A stretch of DNA of 64,000 bases from the NCBI GenBank assembly GCA_030019255.1, contig JASEFK010000008.1, positions 43,185-107,184 on the forward strand, read 5' to 3'. The position numbers and the translations under genes are program-made. The stretch is from Actinomycetota bacterium (GTDB taxonomy: Bacteria > Actinomycetota > Geothermincolia > Geothermincolales > RBG-13-55-18). Shown one piece after another: positions 37,474 to 46,199 of this stretch (positions within the stretch are counted from its first letter, which is position 1; the number at the start of each line of letters is the position of its first letter). Under the pieces are notes generated by a model. The model was not told where the DNA came from. It did not search any database and was given only the letters and a program-made list of their open reading frames with translations.

Positions 37474-39099
37474 TCAGCCTGCTTGGCAATTATTACCATA
37501 TACTCTCCTCGCCCTCCACCTCCTGCGCAACCGCCACAGGGCCAACAGCCCTGCCACGGCGCCGCCTAAGGCCAGGGTCATTTTTTTCATCCTTTCCCCT
37601 ATCCGCGTCTCCCGCATGAAAGTCTTCATCAGAGGGAGGGCGAAACCGGCGGCTGCTCTCCTCAACTCCCTCCCGTCCACCGCCGCCAGGGTGCGGGCCG
37701 CCTTCTCCGCCAGCGCTCCCGGGTTCTCCTCCAGCCAGCGGTTGACGGCGGCGAGGGCCGCGTTTATCTTCTCCCCCAACGCCTCCGGCTGCATGGCCTC
37801 CTGCATTCCAGGGTCGGAGAGGAGGGCGTCCCGGGCCTGGAACAACATGGACTTCCCCGCCTTCGCCAACTCCTCCCGGTCCAGGGCGGAGAGGATCTCC
37901 CTAAGGGTCTCCCCGGCCAAGTCCGGTGCCACCTGGAAGGTCTTGTTGAGGATGGCCGCGTTGTAATTTACCACCCGGGCCAGCTCGCGCGGCTGGAACG
38001 CCTCCCGGTAATGGGAGACCATGCGCTCCACCCCCTCGGGGGGAAGCTCGGCGAAGCGGCGCAGGAACTCCGCGGTGGCGCGCAGGGCGGCGTTCACCGC
38101 CGTGTACATGACACCGGCCACCCGGGCCGTGCTCTCGGGGGTGGCGTAGAGGTACTCGGAGACTACCTCGCCCACCACCTTGCCGTCCTCCCCCAGGGCA
38201 ACCAGGGCCTCGCGAAGCTTTTCCCCGTCCACGACGTCCACCGCCCGCCGGCTCACCCGGCGCAGGACGTCCTTGAAACGCGGTTCGTCCCTTCCCAGCA
38301 CCAGGTTCCCCCGGTGCAGGGTGATCACCAAATCGGAGAGGGCGTTCACCAGCCCCCCGATCTCCACCTGGTCGATATCCTCCAGGAGCTGGAAGACGGC
38401 GTTGGCCAGTATCTCCGCGGGGAGCTTGAGGCCCTGCAGGGTGCGGGTGAGCACCCTGAGCAGGTAGTTGACTAGGGGCGGCACCACCCCCAGCAGGTTG
38501 GAGAGGGCCACGGGGTTGGCGAGTGGCGGTTCCCCGGAGAGCTCCCTCCTGCGCCTCTCGAAGTGTCCGGTGAGGCCCACCCTCACCTTGCCGAAATCCG
38601 CCGTGTTCCCCACCTTTTTCAGGGCCGGCCCCACCGCCTGCAGGACGGATTCTGCCAGCGATCCCAACCCCGCCAGGAAGGCATCCAGGGCCTCGCGGTC
38701 CTCGAGCAGGAGCTCGTTGACCAGCGGAGCGTAAGCTCCGGGTATGGCCTTGATCTTTTTCAGGTCCAACTCCCGGCCCATGCGGGAAAGAAAATCCCGC
38801 AGGATGTCCCGGGTGAAGTTGTTCAGCTGGACCCCCAGTTCCAGCAGGGCCTCCGCCAGCCAGTTCACCACCCTGGGGGAGCTTCCCAGGATACCCATGG
38901 AGAACCCCACGTCCTCCCAGAGGAAGGCCCTGACCGCCTCGCGGGCGGAAGCGGGATCCAGTTCCCGGAGATGGATATTCACCAGTTCCTTGAAACCCGG
39001 TGAGCGTATCAGTTCCCGCAGGATTCCGGCCAGGGCGGCCTCGGAAGACCCCTCCTGACCTTCAATATCAACCTCTACTTTACCTTTAATATCATCCAT
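37474..39099 (-). CDS. Unknown protein with C-terminal membrane anchor; paralogue of next gene
   Basis: 541 residues, predicted mostly helical. Residues ~25-125 (LIRSPGFKELVNIHLRELDP, LWEDVGFSMG, LGVQLNNFTRDILRDFLSRMG) align with almost the whole of the small protein encoded just upstream. A hydrophobic segment near the C-terminus (LALGGAVAGLLALW) followed by RRRWRARR suggests a tail anchor on the inner membrane face. The middle contains repeated HEAT-like helices (VVPPLVNYLLRVLTRTLQGL). It lies within the acyl-CoA dehydrogenase/dehydratase operon, so a scaffold or membrane-docking role for these enzymes is possible. Family not recognised. Confidence 0.75.
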   Translation of the reverse strand: MDDIKGKVEVDIEGQEGSSEAALAGILRELIRSPGFKELVNIHLRELDPASAREAVRAFLWEDVGFSMGILGSSPRVVNWLAEALLELGVQLNNFTRDILRDFLSRMGRELDLKKIKAIPGAYAPLVNELLLEDREALDAFLAGLGSLAESVLQAVGPALKKVGNTADFGKVRVGLTGHFERRRRELSGEPPLANPVALSNLLGVVPPLVNYLLRVLTRTLQGLKLPAEILANAVFQLLEDIDQVEIGGLVNALSDLVITLHRGNLVLGRDEPRFKDVLRRVSRRAVDVVDGEKLREALVALGEDGKVVGEVVSEYLYATPESTARVAGVMYTAVNAALRATAEFLRRFAELPPEGVERMVSHYREAFQPRELARVVNYNAAILNKTFQVAPDLAGETLREILSALDREELAKAGKSMLFQARDALLSDPGMQEAMQPEALGEKINAALAAVNRWLEENPGALAEKAARTLAAVDGRELRRAAAGFALPLMKTFMRETRIGERMKKMTLALGGAVAGLLALWRLRRRWRARRVYGNNCQAG

Positions 39100-39277
39100 A
39101 CCCCATCCCCCTCGTCGTCTCAGCTTGAGAGTGGGAGGCGGAGGTCACCAACTTTCGCGCCATGTCCCTCCATCCACACTCCGCCACCCAACCTTGACAC
39201 CCGCCTCTGCATGCCATTACCTTTTCCGGCAGCCTCCGCAAACCTGGGTGCGGGGACATGAAAAGCGTGAAGCCCGG

Positions 39278-39763
39278 TCATTCCTCCTCCCTTCCGGGGG
39301 ACTCGAGGGCCACCGCCTTCACTGCCCGCTCCCGCAAACCCTCGACCACGGGTCCAATCTTCTCCAGGAGCAGCCTTGTTTCCCGGGCCGCCCTCTCCAG
39401 GCCCTGGAAATCGATCTCCCCCGCCAGCCGGTTGAGAAAGCCCAGGAGTATCTCCGGGGGGAAGGCATTGAGCTGCACGGCTACCTCCTCCGCCGCGCGG
39501 ATCATGAAATTGAACAGCCTAGGCAGGGCGCTTGCCGTGCCCATGAAGGTTTCCACGTCCCCCCACATGAGGGCCCTCACCAGCCCAGGAGCGTGATCCG
39601 GGTCGATGCCCCTTAGAATTATGTTCAAGCTCGATTTGAACTTTGGACTTCTTATCAGCCGGCGCAGGATCCTTTCCCCCAGTCCCTCCGCCGCCTCCCC
39701 ACCTCCGGGTATGCCGGTCCCCATAACCTGCGCAGGCGATACCGTTTCCTTCATCTCCCTCAC
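39278..39763 (-). CDS. Unknown small helical protein, paralogous to N-terminus of the 541-aa protein
   Basis: 161 residues, starting 12 bp after the acyl-CoA dehydrogenase stop. Residues ~33-130 (RRLIRSPKFKSSLNIILRG, LMWGDVETFMG, VAVQLNAFPPEILLGFLNRLAG) match the first domain of the neighbouring long protein; it then ends without the rest of that protein or its membrane segment. Conserved LIRSP-FK and the (D/N)xF(P/T)xxIL helix are the marks of the family. Tight spacing to the dehydrogenase argues for a shared function. No known family. Confidence 0.75.
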   Translation of the reverse strand: MREMKETVSPAQVMGTGIPGGGEAAEGLGERILRRLIRSPKFKSSLNIILRGIDPDHAPGLVRALMWGDVETFMGTASALPRLFNFMIRAAEEVAVQLNAFPPEILLGFLNRLAGEIDFQGLERAARETRLLLEKIGPVVEGLRERAVKAVALESPGREEE

Positions 39764-39775
39764 CCGCCTCCAAGC

Positions 39776-41044
39776 TCAAAGGGTCTGACACTCGAAGAAC
39801 CAGCGGGCGACCTCCGCCTGGCATAACTGCTTTCCTCCCATCCACAGCTGGACGATCTTCAGGTCGCGCCAGTGCTTCTCCACGTCCCAGTCCCGGTCGG
39901 CCCCGAAGAGTCCCATGAGGTTCATGGCCCGGCCCACGTCTTCCATCGCCCGGTCGCAGGCCCAGTACTTGTAGGCCCTCCCCTTGGCCACCATCTCGTC
40001 GCTCCACCGCGGACCGTAGAGGTCCGGGCGGTCGATCATGCGCGCGTACTGGTAGCCCACGATGCGGATGATCTCGATGTCCCTGGCGATGTCCGCCAGG
40101 GCTCCAGCCACGGCATCGTGTTCCTTGAGGGGCTTCCCGCGGTAGGTCTCCTCGCTCACAAACTGGTAGAGCCTCTCGTAGACGTTCATCATGGAACCCC
40201 CCACGAAGGCGATGCTCCCCAGGTTGCCGAAGGTGATGACCTCCTTGAAGTAGAGGAGGTCCAGCCCGGGGCCGTGGGCGCGGTAATGCTTGGGAACTCG
40301 CACGTTCTCGAACCATATGTCCCCGTTCTTGTCCGCGGCCATACCCGCCTTCTCGTAAGGGGGTCCCTGGGTCACTCCCGGGGTGTCCGCGGGAACGAAG
40401 ATGAAGGCGAAGTCGTTGGGATCCTCGGAACCCGGGTTGGTGGTGCACACCACCCCGAATAGGTTGCACACCCCTCCGGAGTTGGTGGGCCACAGTTTAT
40501 GGCCGTTGATCACCCACTCGTCACCGTCCAGGACCGCCGTGGTCTGGATGGTGGAACCCTTGACGATCTCCATGTTCTCGATGTCCGCCCCGCCCTGCGG
40601 CTCGGTCATGGCGTTGGCCGCGAAGCGGGGTTCGGTGGTGGAGCAGAAGATGGGGGCGAACTCCTCGCACAGCTCCCGGTTGACGTGGGGTTCCATGCAG
40701 ATCATCACTAGGGGCCAGAAGACCACCCCGAAGGCCACGGCCATTCCCGAGTCGGCGCGCGCCACCTCCTCGAAGAGCCGGTAGGAAGCGGTCCCGGCGT
40801 AGTTGGAGCGTCCCAGCCCCCATCCCCCCAGGTCCTCGGGGAAAAGCACCCTCTGCAGGCCCAGCTCCCCCATGAGACGCTTGAACGCGGGCTCGATGAG
40901 CCGGTGCTCCTTCCAGTCCTCGTCGAAGCTCCGGCGGTGGGGGATGACCCAGGTCTCCGCCCACTCCCGGACGATCATCCCCAGGGGATCGTCCAGGGGA
41001 GAGAGGTATTCCAGAGGCCGGGTGAAATCGTCTATGGTTCTCAT
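39776..41044 (-). CDS. Acyl-CoA dehydrogenase family protein
   Basis: 422 residues. MRTIDDFTRPLEYLSPLD N-terminus, VLFPEDLGGWGLG, AMTEPQGGADIENM (FAD/substrate loop), DEWVINGHKLWPTN, ENVRVPKHYR and a C-terminal helical domain ending WFFECQTL. FAD-dependent alpha,beta-dehydrogenation of an acyl-CoA (or a related reductase role in anaerobes). The usual C-terminal catalytic Glu segment is not in its standard form, so the exact chemistry is unsure. A close paralogue lies 228 bp upstream; both probably form one functional enzyme pair. Confidence 0.88.
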   Translation of the reverse strand: MRTIDDFTRPLEYLSPLDDPLGMIVREWAETWVIPHRRSFDEDWKEHRLIEPAFKRLMGELGLQRVLFPEDLGGWGLGRSNYAGTASYRLFEEVARADSGMAVAFGVVFWPLVMICMEPHVNRELCEEFAPIFCSTTEPRFAANAMTEPQGGADIENMEIVKGSTIQTTAVLDGDEWVINGHKLWPTNSGGVCNLFGVVCTTNPGSEDPNDFAFIFVPADTPGVTQGPPYEKAGMAADKNGDIWFENVRVPKHYRAHGPGLDLLYFKEVITFGNLGSIAFVGGSMMNVYERLYQFVSEETYRGKPLKEHDAVAGALADIARDIEIIRIVGYQYARMIDRPDLYGPRWSDEMVAKGRAYKYWACDRAMEDVGRAMNLMGLFGADRDWDVEKHWRDLKIVQLWMGGKQLCQAEVARWFFECQTL

Positions 41045-41105
41045 CTCCTGATCCTCCCGTTACTTCCCGGGGACGTTACCGTTTCCGTGCCTACGCCTTC
41101 CCTCT

Positions 41106-41212
41106 CCGGAAACTCCCGTCCCCATCAGGAACCTCCGTCTCCAATCGACCTTGCCCCGTTTTGCGCTCCTTTAATGGACCGGAAACTCCCGTTCCCATCA
41201 GGAACTTCCGTC
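41106..41212. repeat. Two 34-bp direct repeats between acyl-CoA dehydrogenase genes
   Basis: 41106-41139 and 41179-41212 (CCGGAAACTCCCGT..CCCATCAGGAAC and following bases) differ at only two positions, with a 39-bp spacer. Shorter related bits (GTTTCCGTGCC, GAGGAACCTGTTCC) flank them. In the mRNA they would sit between two cotranscribed genes. Confidence 0.7.
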
Positions 41213-41271
41213 CCCTACAACGCCGTCCCTCCACCCCGAGGAACCTGTTCCTCGAGCCGCCCCGAAAACCC

Positions 41272-42480
41272 CTACAGGGTGCTCGCCCGGTAGAAGTACC
41301 GGGAGACGTCCATCTTGGCCAGCTCGTAGGGCCCCAGGGAAAGTTGCATGGTCTTCACGTCCCGCCAGTAGCGCTCCAGGTTCCATTCCTTTGCGTAACC
41401 CGCCGAGGCCATCATCTCCATGGCGTGGTTGATGGCCTTCTCCGCCGACTGGGAAACCTGGTGGGACACGACGAGTGCGGTCACGTAATTGGCCTCATCT
41501 CCCGGTGACCCGTAGACGGTCGGCTCGGAGAGCATGCGGGCGAGGTCCCAGGTGAGCAGGCGCGAGATGGACACCTCCTTGGCCACCTCGGCCATCACCG
41601 ATGCGGTGAGCGGGTTCTCCTTGAAGATGTTGCCCCTCCCCTTGATGACCCGGTTGTCGCCCCATTCCCGGAGGATCTCGTAGGAGGCGAAAAGCGCACC
41701 CACGTTGCTGGCGGAAATTCCCAGGTATAACCAGGAGAGAACCGCCCGGCAGGCTTCCGCGCCCCGGGCCACGCACATTTCCTCTGGTACCTTCACCTTG
41801 GCCAGTTCCACCGCGGCGTTACGGTCCGCGGCCAGCCCGGTTCGCTTCAGGACCTCGCCGCGCTTGACCCCCTTGGCATCCCCGGGCACCACGACCAGGC
41901 CCACGCCGTCCTCGGAGCCCTCCAGCTCGCAGAACACCCCGAAGAGGACGCCGTTCGCGCCGCACGCCGCCGGCCGAGCCCCGGAAGCCTCCACCGTCCA
42001 TCCGCCCTTGCCCTCCCTGGCCTTGGCCTGGTAGCCCTCCCGGAAAAGGGGCAGGACCAGGGAGACCAGGGCCGGCCCGCCGTCGCCGGCGATCACATCG
42101 CGCAGCGCGGCGCAGGTCTCCCGGTTGACCGAACCCTCCATGGCCACTGCGCTTTGCAGGGCGAGGAGGCAGGAGAGGAGGAAGGCGATGCCCACGTCCC
42201 CCCGTGCCACCTGCTCCAGGGCCGCGGTGATGGTAATGGCCGCGGAGGGATGGTTATGTCCATCACCCCCGTATTCCTCCGGCCAGAGCAGCCGCTGCAG
42301 GCCTATGTCCTGAAAAAGCTTGCGCATGGCCGGCTCCAGTAGCCCCTGGTAATCCTCCTTGAGCTCCAGGCGCCTGGCCATGACCTCGTTTTCCGCCCAT
42401 CGCCTGAGGTTTTCGGCCAGGGAGACGTCCATCTCGCTCATCCACTCGTGGAGAAAGGGGAAGGGTAGGTGTTCGTTCAT
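41272..42480 (-). CDS. Acyl-CoA dehydrogenase family protein (divergent)
   Basis: 402 residues. LQRLLWPEEYGGDG and the N-terminal helical domain match the family, as do ALEQVARGDVGIAF and the C-terminal domain (MEMMASAGYAKEWNLERYWRD, ending YFYRASTL). The central beta domain is degenerate: the usual TEP.GGSD FAD loop is replaced by LVLPLFREGY and related sequence, so it may bind FAD poorly and act as a partner subunit to the next acyl-CoA dehydrogenase. First gene of the six-gene minus-strand cluster. The ATG follows AGGAGGT closely. Confidence 0.82.
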   Translation of the reverse strand: MNEHLPFPFLHEWMSEMDVSLAENLRRWAENEVMARRLELKEDYQGLLEPAMRKLFQDIGLQRLLWPEEYGGDGHNHPSAAITITAALEQVARGDVGIAFLLSCLLALQSAVAMEGSVNRETCAALRDVIAGDGGPALVSLVLPLFREGYQAKAREGKGGWTVEASGARPAACGANGVLFGVFCELEGSEDGVGLVVVPGDAKGVKRGEVLKRTGLAADRNAAVELAKVKVPEEMCVARGAEACRAVLSWLYLGISASNVGALFASYEILREWGDNRVIKGRGNIFKENPLTASVMAEVAKEVSISRLLTWDLARMLSEPTVYGSPGDEANYVTALVVSHQVSQSAEKAINHAMEMMASAGYAKEWNLERYWRDVKTMQLSLGPYELAKMDVSRYFYRASTL

Positions 42481-43024
42481 GGATACCTCCTCAACATCCG
42501 TGACCCTCGTGCCCTTGCCGGCCCGGGATCTGGCGGGAGCACATCGTTCCGCCTCACGTTAGGCTACCGGGGAATTTTCACTCCTTTTCGCTGCCCGGTC
42601 TCCGCCTTCTTTCCCGCTTCCCGATCCCGGAGCCGTCTTCCGGACGCATCCTGGAAGCCGTTGCCGTCCGGCTCCCTTCCTCGTGGTCTATCCCGCTCAC
42701 GGAATCCATCTGGACAACATGCGTGACCCCTTTTTCCGCATCTATGAAAGACCCACGCCTCATGGCGGCCTGCATGCGCATGTCCGCGGGTATGGCGATT
42801 GCCGACAGCCGGACAGCGTGGAAACGGTTCACATACAATCACATGGTTTCCGCACGGCAATAATAAAATTGTTTTCCTCGCGCGGGCAATGGGGGATTCC
42901 CCCCTCTCCCGTGCGGGTTAACCCTAAAATGGGGGCAGGTCTTGAATTTTGCATTTATGGCACGCAGTTTTAAATCATTTCGGGCTGAAAACGCAAAATT
43001 CAAGACCTGACCCCTTTACGTTGG
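42481..43024. other. Intergenic region upstream of acyl-CoA operon, contains REP-like element
   Basis: About 545 bp. It includes the inverted-repeat element listed below and an AT-rich stretch (42855-42885). Promoter of the operon is expected here on the minus strand but no clear -35/-10 pair was found. GGGGGATTCCCCCC at 42891-42904 is a separate short palindrome. Confidence 0.4.
42931..43014. repeat. REP/RAYT-type inverted-repeat element without transposase
   Basis: Arms 42931-42952 (GGGGGCAGGTCTTGAATTTT then GC) and 42993-43014 are reverse complements with a single mismatch over 22 bases; 40-bp spacer. This GGGGTCAGGTCTTG-type end is one I associate with short elements mobilised by REP-associated tyrosine (Y1) transposases. 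No transposase in the window, so a miniature non-autonomous copy. It sits about 10 bp beyond the stop of the HEAT-repeat gene. A 14-base half-site recurs at 294-307. Confidence 0.7.
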
Positions 43025-44461
43025 CTAATCAGGTCTCCCATCCAAACCGGCCCTGTCGGTCAGCGACCTGTCGTCTCCGCTGTCCCGCCGGCGAATTGAC
43101 TCCAGGGCGACCCGTGCCGCCTCCCGAACCTCCCAGTCGCGGTCCTTGAGGGCACTCTGAAGTGCGCTCACCGCCCTTTCGTCCCCCATGCGGCCCAGGA
43201 GTTCGGCGGCCGCCTTGCGCACCGGTATGTGGTGATGCTTGAGGGCGTCCATCAACGGTCCCAGGGCGGGCTCCCCTATCTTCAGGAGCGCCTTCCCCGC
43301 CGCCTCCCGGACGTTGAAGAAATAGAGGGCCTCGATGAGGGGTTTCACCGCCCAGGCCTCCCCGATCTCACCCAGCAGCGCGGCCATCCTCGCCCGCGAC
43401 CAGGTATCGCCATCCTTGAGGGCCGAGAGCACGAAGGCGTGTACCAGGGGCTCCATGTCGGGGGATTGGTAGAAGAGACCGATCACCTCCGCTACCCTTC
43501 CCTTGATCTCCGGGTCCCCCTCCTTGAGGGCGGAAACCAGCGGGTACAGGGCGGGGGTTCCTATACGCAATAGGGCCTCGGCCACCTCCTTGCGGACCTC
43601 GTCATCCGGATCCTTAAGGGCGGCGATGAGGGGCTCCACCGCCTTGCGGCGTCCCGCCTGTCCCAGCGACCAGGCAGCCGCCTTGCGTACCAGGGGATGG
43701 ATGTCCTGGATGGCTTCCGCCATAACCCTGAAAGTCGAGGGATCCCGTATGCGCCCCAGGGCCCGGACCGCCCTTTCCCTCAACACCTCATCGGAGCAGG
43801 AACGTATCAGGGCTACCAGGGGCGGGACGGCATGTCTTCCCAGCTCCACCACCCCATCCCAGTCCCCGCTGAGGATGCGGTAGACGGCGCCTTCCTCGCT
43901 GTGGTCCGCCCTCCATCCCAGCTCCCGCAGGGCTTCAGCCGCTGCCGTGCGCTTCTCCCATCCCCCCCTTTTCAGTGCCTCCCGGAGGATCCTCACCGCC
44001 TCCTCGCTGCCCAGGTCGCGGAGGGCACGAACGGCAGTGGATCTCACCCCCTCGTCGGCGTCCTCCAGGAGAGGCTCGAGGGCCCCCTCCACCCCAGGTC
44101 CGCCGCGTTTTCCCAGCTCCTTGGCCGCCTCACCCCTGACCCTGGGACTGGCGTCCCGCAGGTCCTCCATCAACTCCCGGAGGGAACGAGTCATGGGAGC
44201 CGACTCTTCCCCGCCTCCGGTCTCCGCGGAGCTTGTGGAAACGGCGGGACCCTTTAGCTCCCCATCCGACCTTCCATCCTCCGTTAAGCCCACTTCGCCG
44301 CCCGGCACACACCGGGGGCCTTCCGCCTCCAGGCCGGAGAGGAGGGTGGTCCTCGAGCCCTTGTTGATCTCCGCGTGCTGCCTGTACTCCCTTGCCAGGC
44401 GGCCCAGGAATTCCCATCCCCGGCGTAAGATATCCAAGGCCTTCTCGCCGCGGCCGTTCAT
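43025..44461 (-). CDS. HEAT-repeat (PBS lyase-like) protein
   Basis: 478 residues from ATG 44461, after GGAGAGG; the frame opens 12 codons earlier. After a ~100-residue N-terminal region (EYRQHAEINKGSR, then a Gly/Ser-rich linker) about ten HEAT repeats follow (SPRVRGEAAKELGKRG, DEGVRSTAVRALRDLG, HPLVRKAAAWSLGQAGR, DDEVRKEVAEALLRIG, DWEVREAARVALESI). Such alpha solenoids are protein-binding scaffolds or, in phycobilisome systems, chromophore lyases; nothing suggests a phycobilin role here. Confidence 0.9.
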   Translation of the reverse strand: MNGRGEKALDILRRGWEFLGRLAREYRQHAEINKGSRTTLLSGLEAEGPRCVPGGEVGLTEDGRSDGELKGPAVSTSSAETGGGEESAPMTRSLRELMEDLRDASPRVRGEAAKELGKRGGPGVEGALEPLLEDADEGVRSTAVRALRDLGSEEAVRILREALKRGGWEKRTAAAEALRELGWRADHSEEGAVYRILSGDWDGVVELGRHAVPPLVALIRSCSDEVLRERAVRALGRIRDPSTFRVMAEAIQDIHPLVRKAAAWSLGQAGRRKAVEPLIAALKDPDDEVRKEVAEALLRIGTPALYPLVSALKEGDPEIKGRVAEVIGLFYQSPDMEPLVHAFVLSALKDGDTWSRARMAALLGEIGEAWAVKPLIEALYFFNVREAAGKALLKIGEPALGPLMDALKHHHIPVRKAAAELLGRMGDERAVSALQSALKDRDWEVREAARVALESIRRRDSGDDRSLTDRAGLDGRPD

Positions 44462-44663
44462 CTCAACCTCTCCACCCCTATCCTCAAAGTCTTCCACGAG
44501 GAGCCGTCAGAGAATCCAGGCTTTCACGGGCATGCCCTTTCGGCATTTCTTCATCAAGCGGGGTTCACGCGGCCGGTCCATGGTGTCCTCAACAATGCCC
44601 TGTAACTATAATACATCCGAATTCCACCGCCGTGAACGCGCGAACGGATGCAGATCGAACGGA

Positions 44664-44681
44664 TATAATACCTCTGTCATG
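44664..44681 (+). promoter_or_regulatory. TATAAT nine bases from ATG: probable leaderless start
   Basis: Perfect TATAAT at 44664-44669; ATG at 44679-44681. A transcript starting 7 to 10 bases after the -10 would begin at or beside the ATG. No Shine-Dalgarno precedes the ATG (CCTCTGTC). No good -35. Confidence 0.55.
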
Positions 44682-46199
44682 AAGGCGCTGGACAAGCTAT
44701 GGGTGAGATACGCCGTATTCCGGGAGAGGCACCCGCGCCTCGTCTCCTGGCTGTCCCGCTATTCCATCTACCTGGTGGTCCTTTTCTTCGCCATGCTCTA
44801 CTGCGCCATCTCCCTGCTCAAGCACATGAACTTCCAGTCCCACGGGTGGGACCTGGGGATATTCGACCAGCACATCTGGCAGCTCTCGCGCTTCGAGTTC
44901 GGCTTCAACACGGTAAGGATGGTCCCCTCCCTCTGGGGCGACCACTTCCACCCCATCTTCTTCCTGGTGGTGCCGGCCTACTGGATCTGGTCCGACGCCC
45001 GCATGCTCCTGGTGTACCAGGCGGTGCTGGTGGCCTTGGGTGCCATACCCGTCTATTACGCCTGCCGTTATGCCCTGCGGAGCGGCTTCTGCGCCCTGTG
45101 CCTGGCCGTGGTCTACCTTTTCTTCTGGGGGACCATGGAGCTCATCTTCTTCGACTTCCACGAGCTGGCCTTCGCCGGCCCCATCCTGGCCCTGTCCTTC
45201 CTGCTCATACAGCGGGAGAAATGGGCGGGTTACCTCCTTACCGTGCCCTTTCTGCTCATGATCAAGGAGACCATGGCCCTCCTGGTGTTCTTCCTGGGTC
45301 TCTATGTGATTGTTTTTCACCGCAAGTGGTTCGAGGGGTTCACCACCTGCCTCATCGCCGCCGCCTGGTTCTACTTCATCACCAAAAAGGTCATGCCTCC
45401 GCTCTCGGCGGGTGGGGATTACTTCTACTTCAAGTACTATTCCCACCTGGGGGAGAACTGGGTGGACGCCGGCAAGTACCTTCTGACTCATCCCTGGGAA
45501 TTGGTCAAGCAGACCTTCTGGCCCCTGCACAAAGCCAAGTTGCTCCTGTTCCTCCTGGCCCCCTTCCTCTTTCTCCCGCTGATCGGAGCCTTCGCCATCG
45601 TGGCTATACCCCCCCTGTACGAACACCTTCTATCCAACTACTTCCCCCACTGGGAGATATTGCGCCACTACCACGCAGTCTTCGCCCCCATCTTCATCTT
45701 CGCCCTCCTGGACGCCTTTCCCCGGCTGCACCGCTGGCTGGCCCGCCGGGGCCGGGAGGTGGACTACCGGAAGATGGTCCTGGCCCTGTGCGTCATCATC
45801 CTGGTGCTCCAGGTGCCCTTCACCCTGAGCCGCTCCACCAAGACCCTTTTCGATCCCAACTTCTACCGGCTCGACCCACGCATGGAAAAAACCGGTTACG
45901 ACATCCTGTCCATGATCCCCCCCGACGCCTCGATCTGCGCCCAGGACCCGGTGGTACCGCACCTCTCCCACCGCGAGCATATCTACCAGTTCGACGGCAA
46001 CACCTACGGAGCAGAATACGTCATCCTGAACAAGTTCCTCGACTGTTATCCCCTTACCGATCGCACCCTGGTCTGGGAAATCGCCAAGATGTACCGGGAT
46101 CCTCGCTACGAGGCCCACCGCTTCGGGTACGGATGGGTGGTCTTCACCATCAAGCCCCAGTACGACCTGGAAGGTAAACTACAACCCTTCCCCATCTGA
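44679..46199 (+). CDS. Multi-pass membrane protein, DUF2079-like
   Basis: 506 residues. About ten hydrophobic segments (SIYLVVLFFAMLYCAISLL near 30, FFLVVPAYWIW, LLVYQAVLVALGAIPVYY, LCLAVVYLFFWGTMELIFF, LLLFLLAPFLFLPLIGAFAIV and others), with a loop motif HGWDLGIFDQHIWQLSRFE and FHPIFF typical of the DUF2079 group, which has distant similarity to glycosyltransferase-C type membrane enzymes. C-terminal soluble part (ILSMIPPDASICAQDPVVPHLSHRE). Biochemical role unknown. The start is fixed by homology and by the adjacent TATAAT. Confidence 0.85.
   Translation: MKALDKLWVRYAVFRERHPRLVSWLSRYSIYLVVLFFAMLYCAISLLKHMNFQSHGWDLGIFDQHIWQLSRFEFGFNTVRMVPSLWGDHFHPIFFLVVPAYWIWSDARMLLVYQAVLVALGAIPVYYACRYALRSGFCALCLAVVYLFFWGTMELIFFDFHELAFAGPILALSFLLIQREKWAGYLLTVPFLLMIKETMALLVFFLGLYVIVFHRKWFEGFTTCLIAAAWFYFITKKVMPPLSAGGDYFYFKYYSHLGENWVDAGKYLLTHPWELVKQTFWPLHKAKLLLFLLAPFLFLPLIGAFAIVAIPPLYEHLLSNYFPHWEILRHYHAVFAPIFIFALLDAFPRLHRWLARRGREVDYRKMVLALCVIILVLQVPFTLSRSTKTLFDPNFYRLDPRMEKTGYDILSMIPPDASICAQDPVVPHLSHREHIYQFDGNTYGAEYVILNKFLDCYPLTDRTLVWEIAKMYRDPRYEAHRFGYGWVVFTIKPQYDLEGKLQPFPI

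Noticed and set aside
43025-44461. HEAT-repeat protein as a phycobilisome lyase
   Set aside because: Only the generic repeat matches; no phycobilisome or bilin genes nearby.
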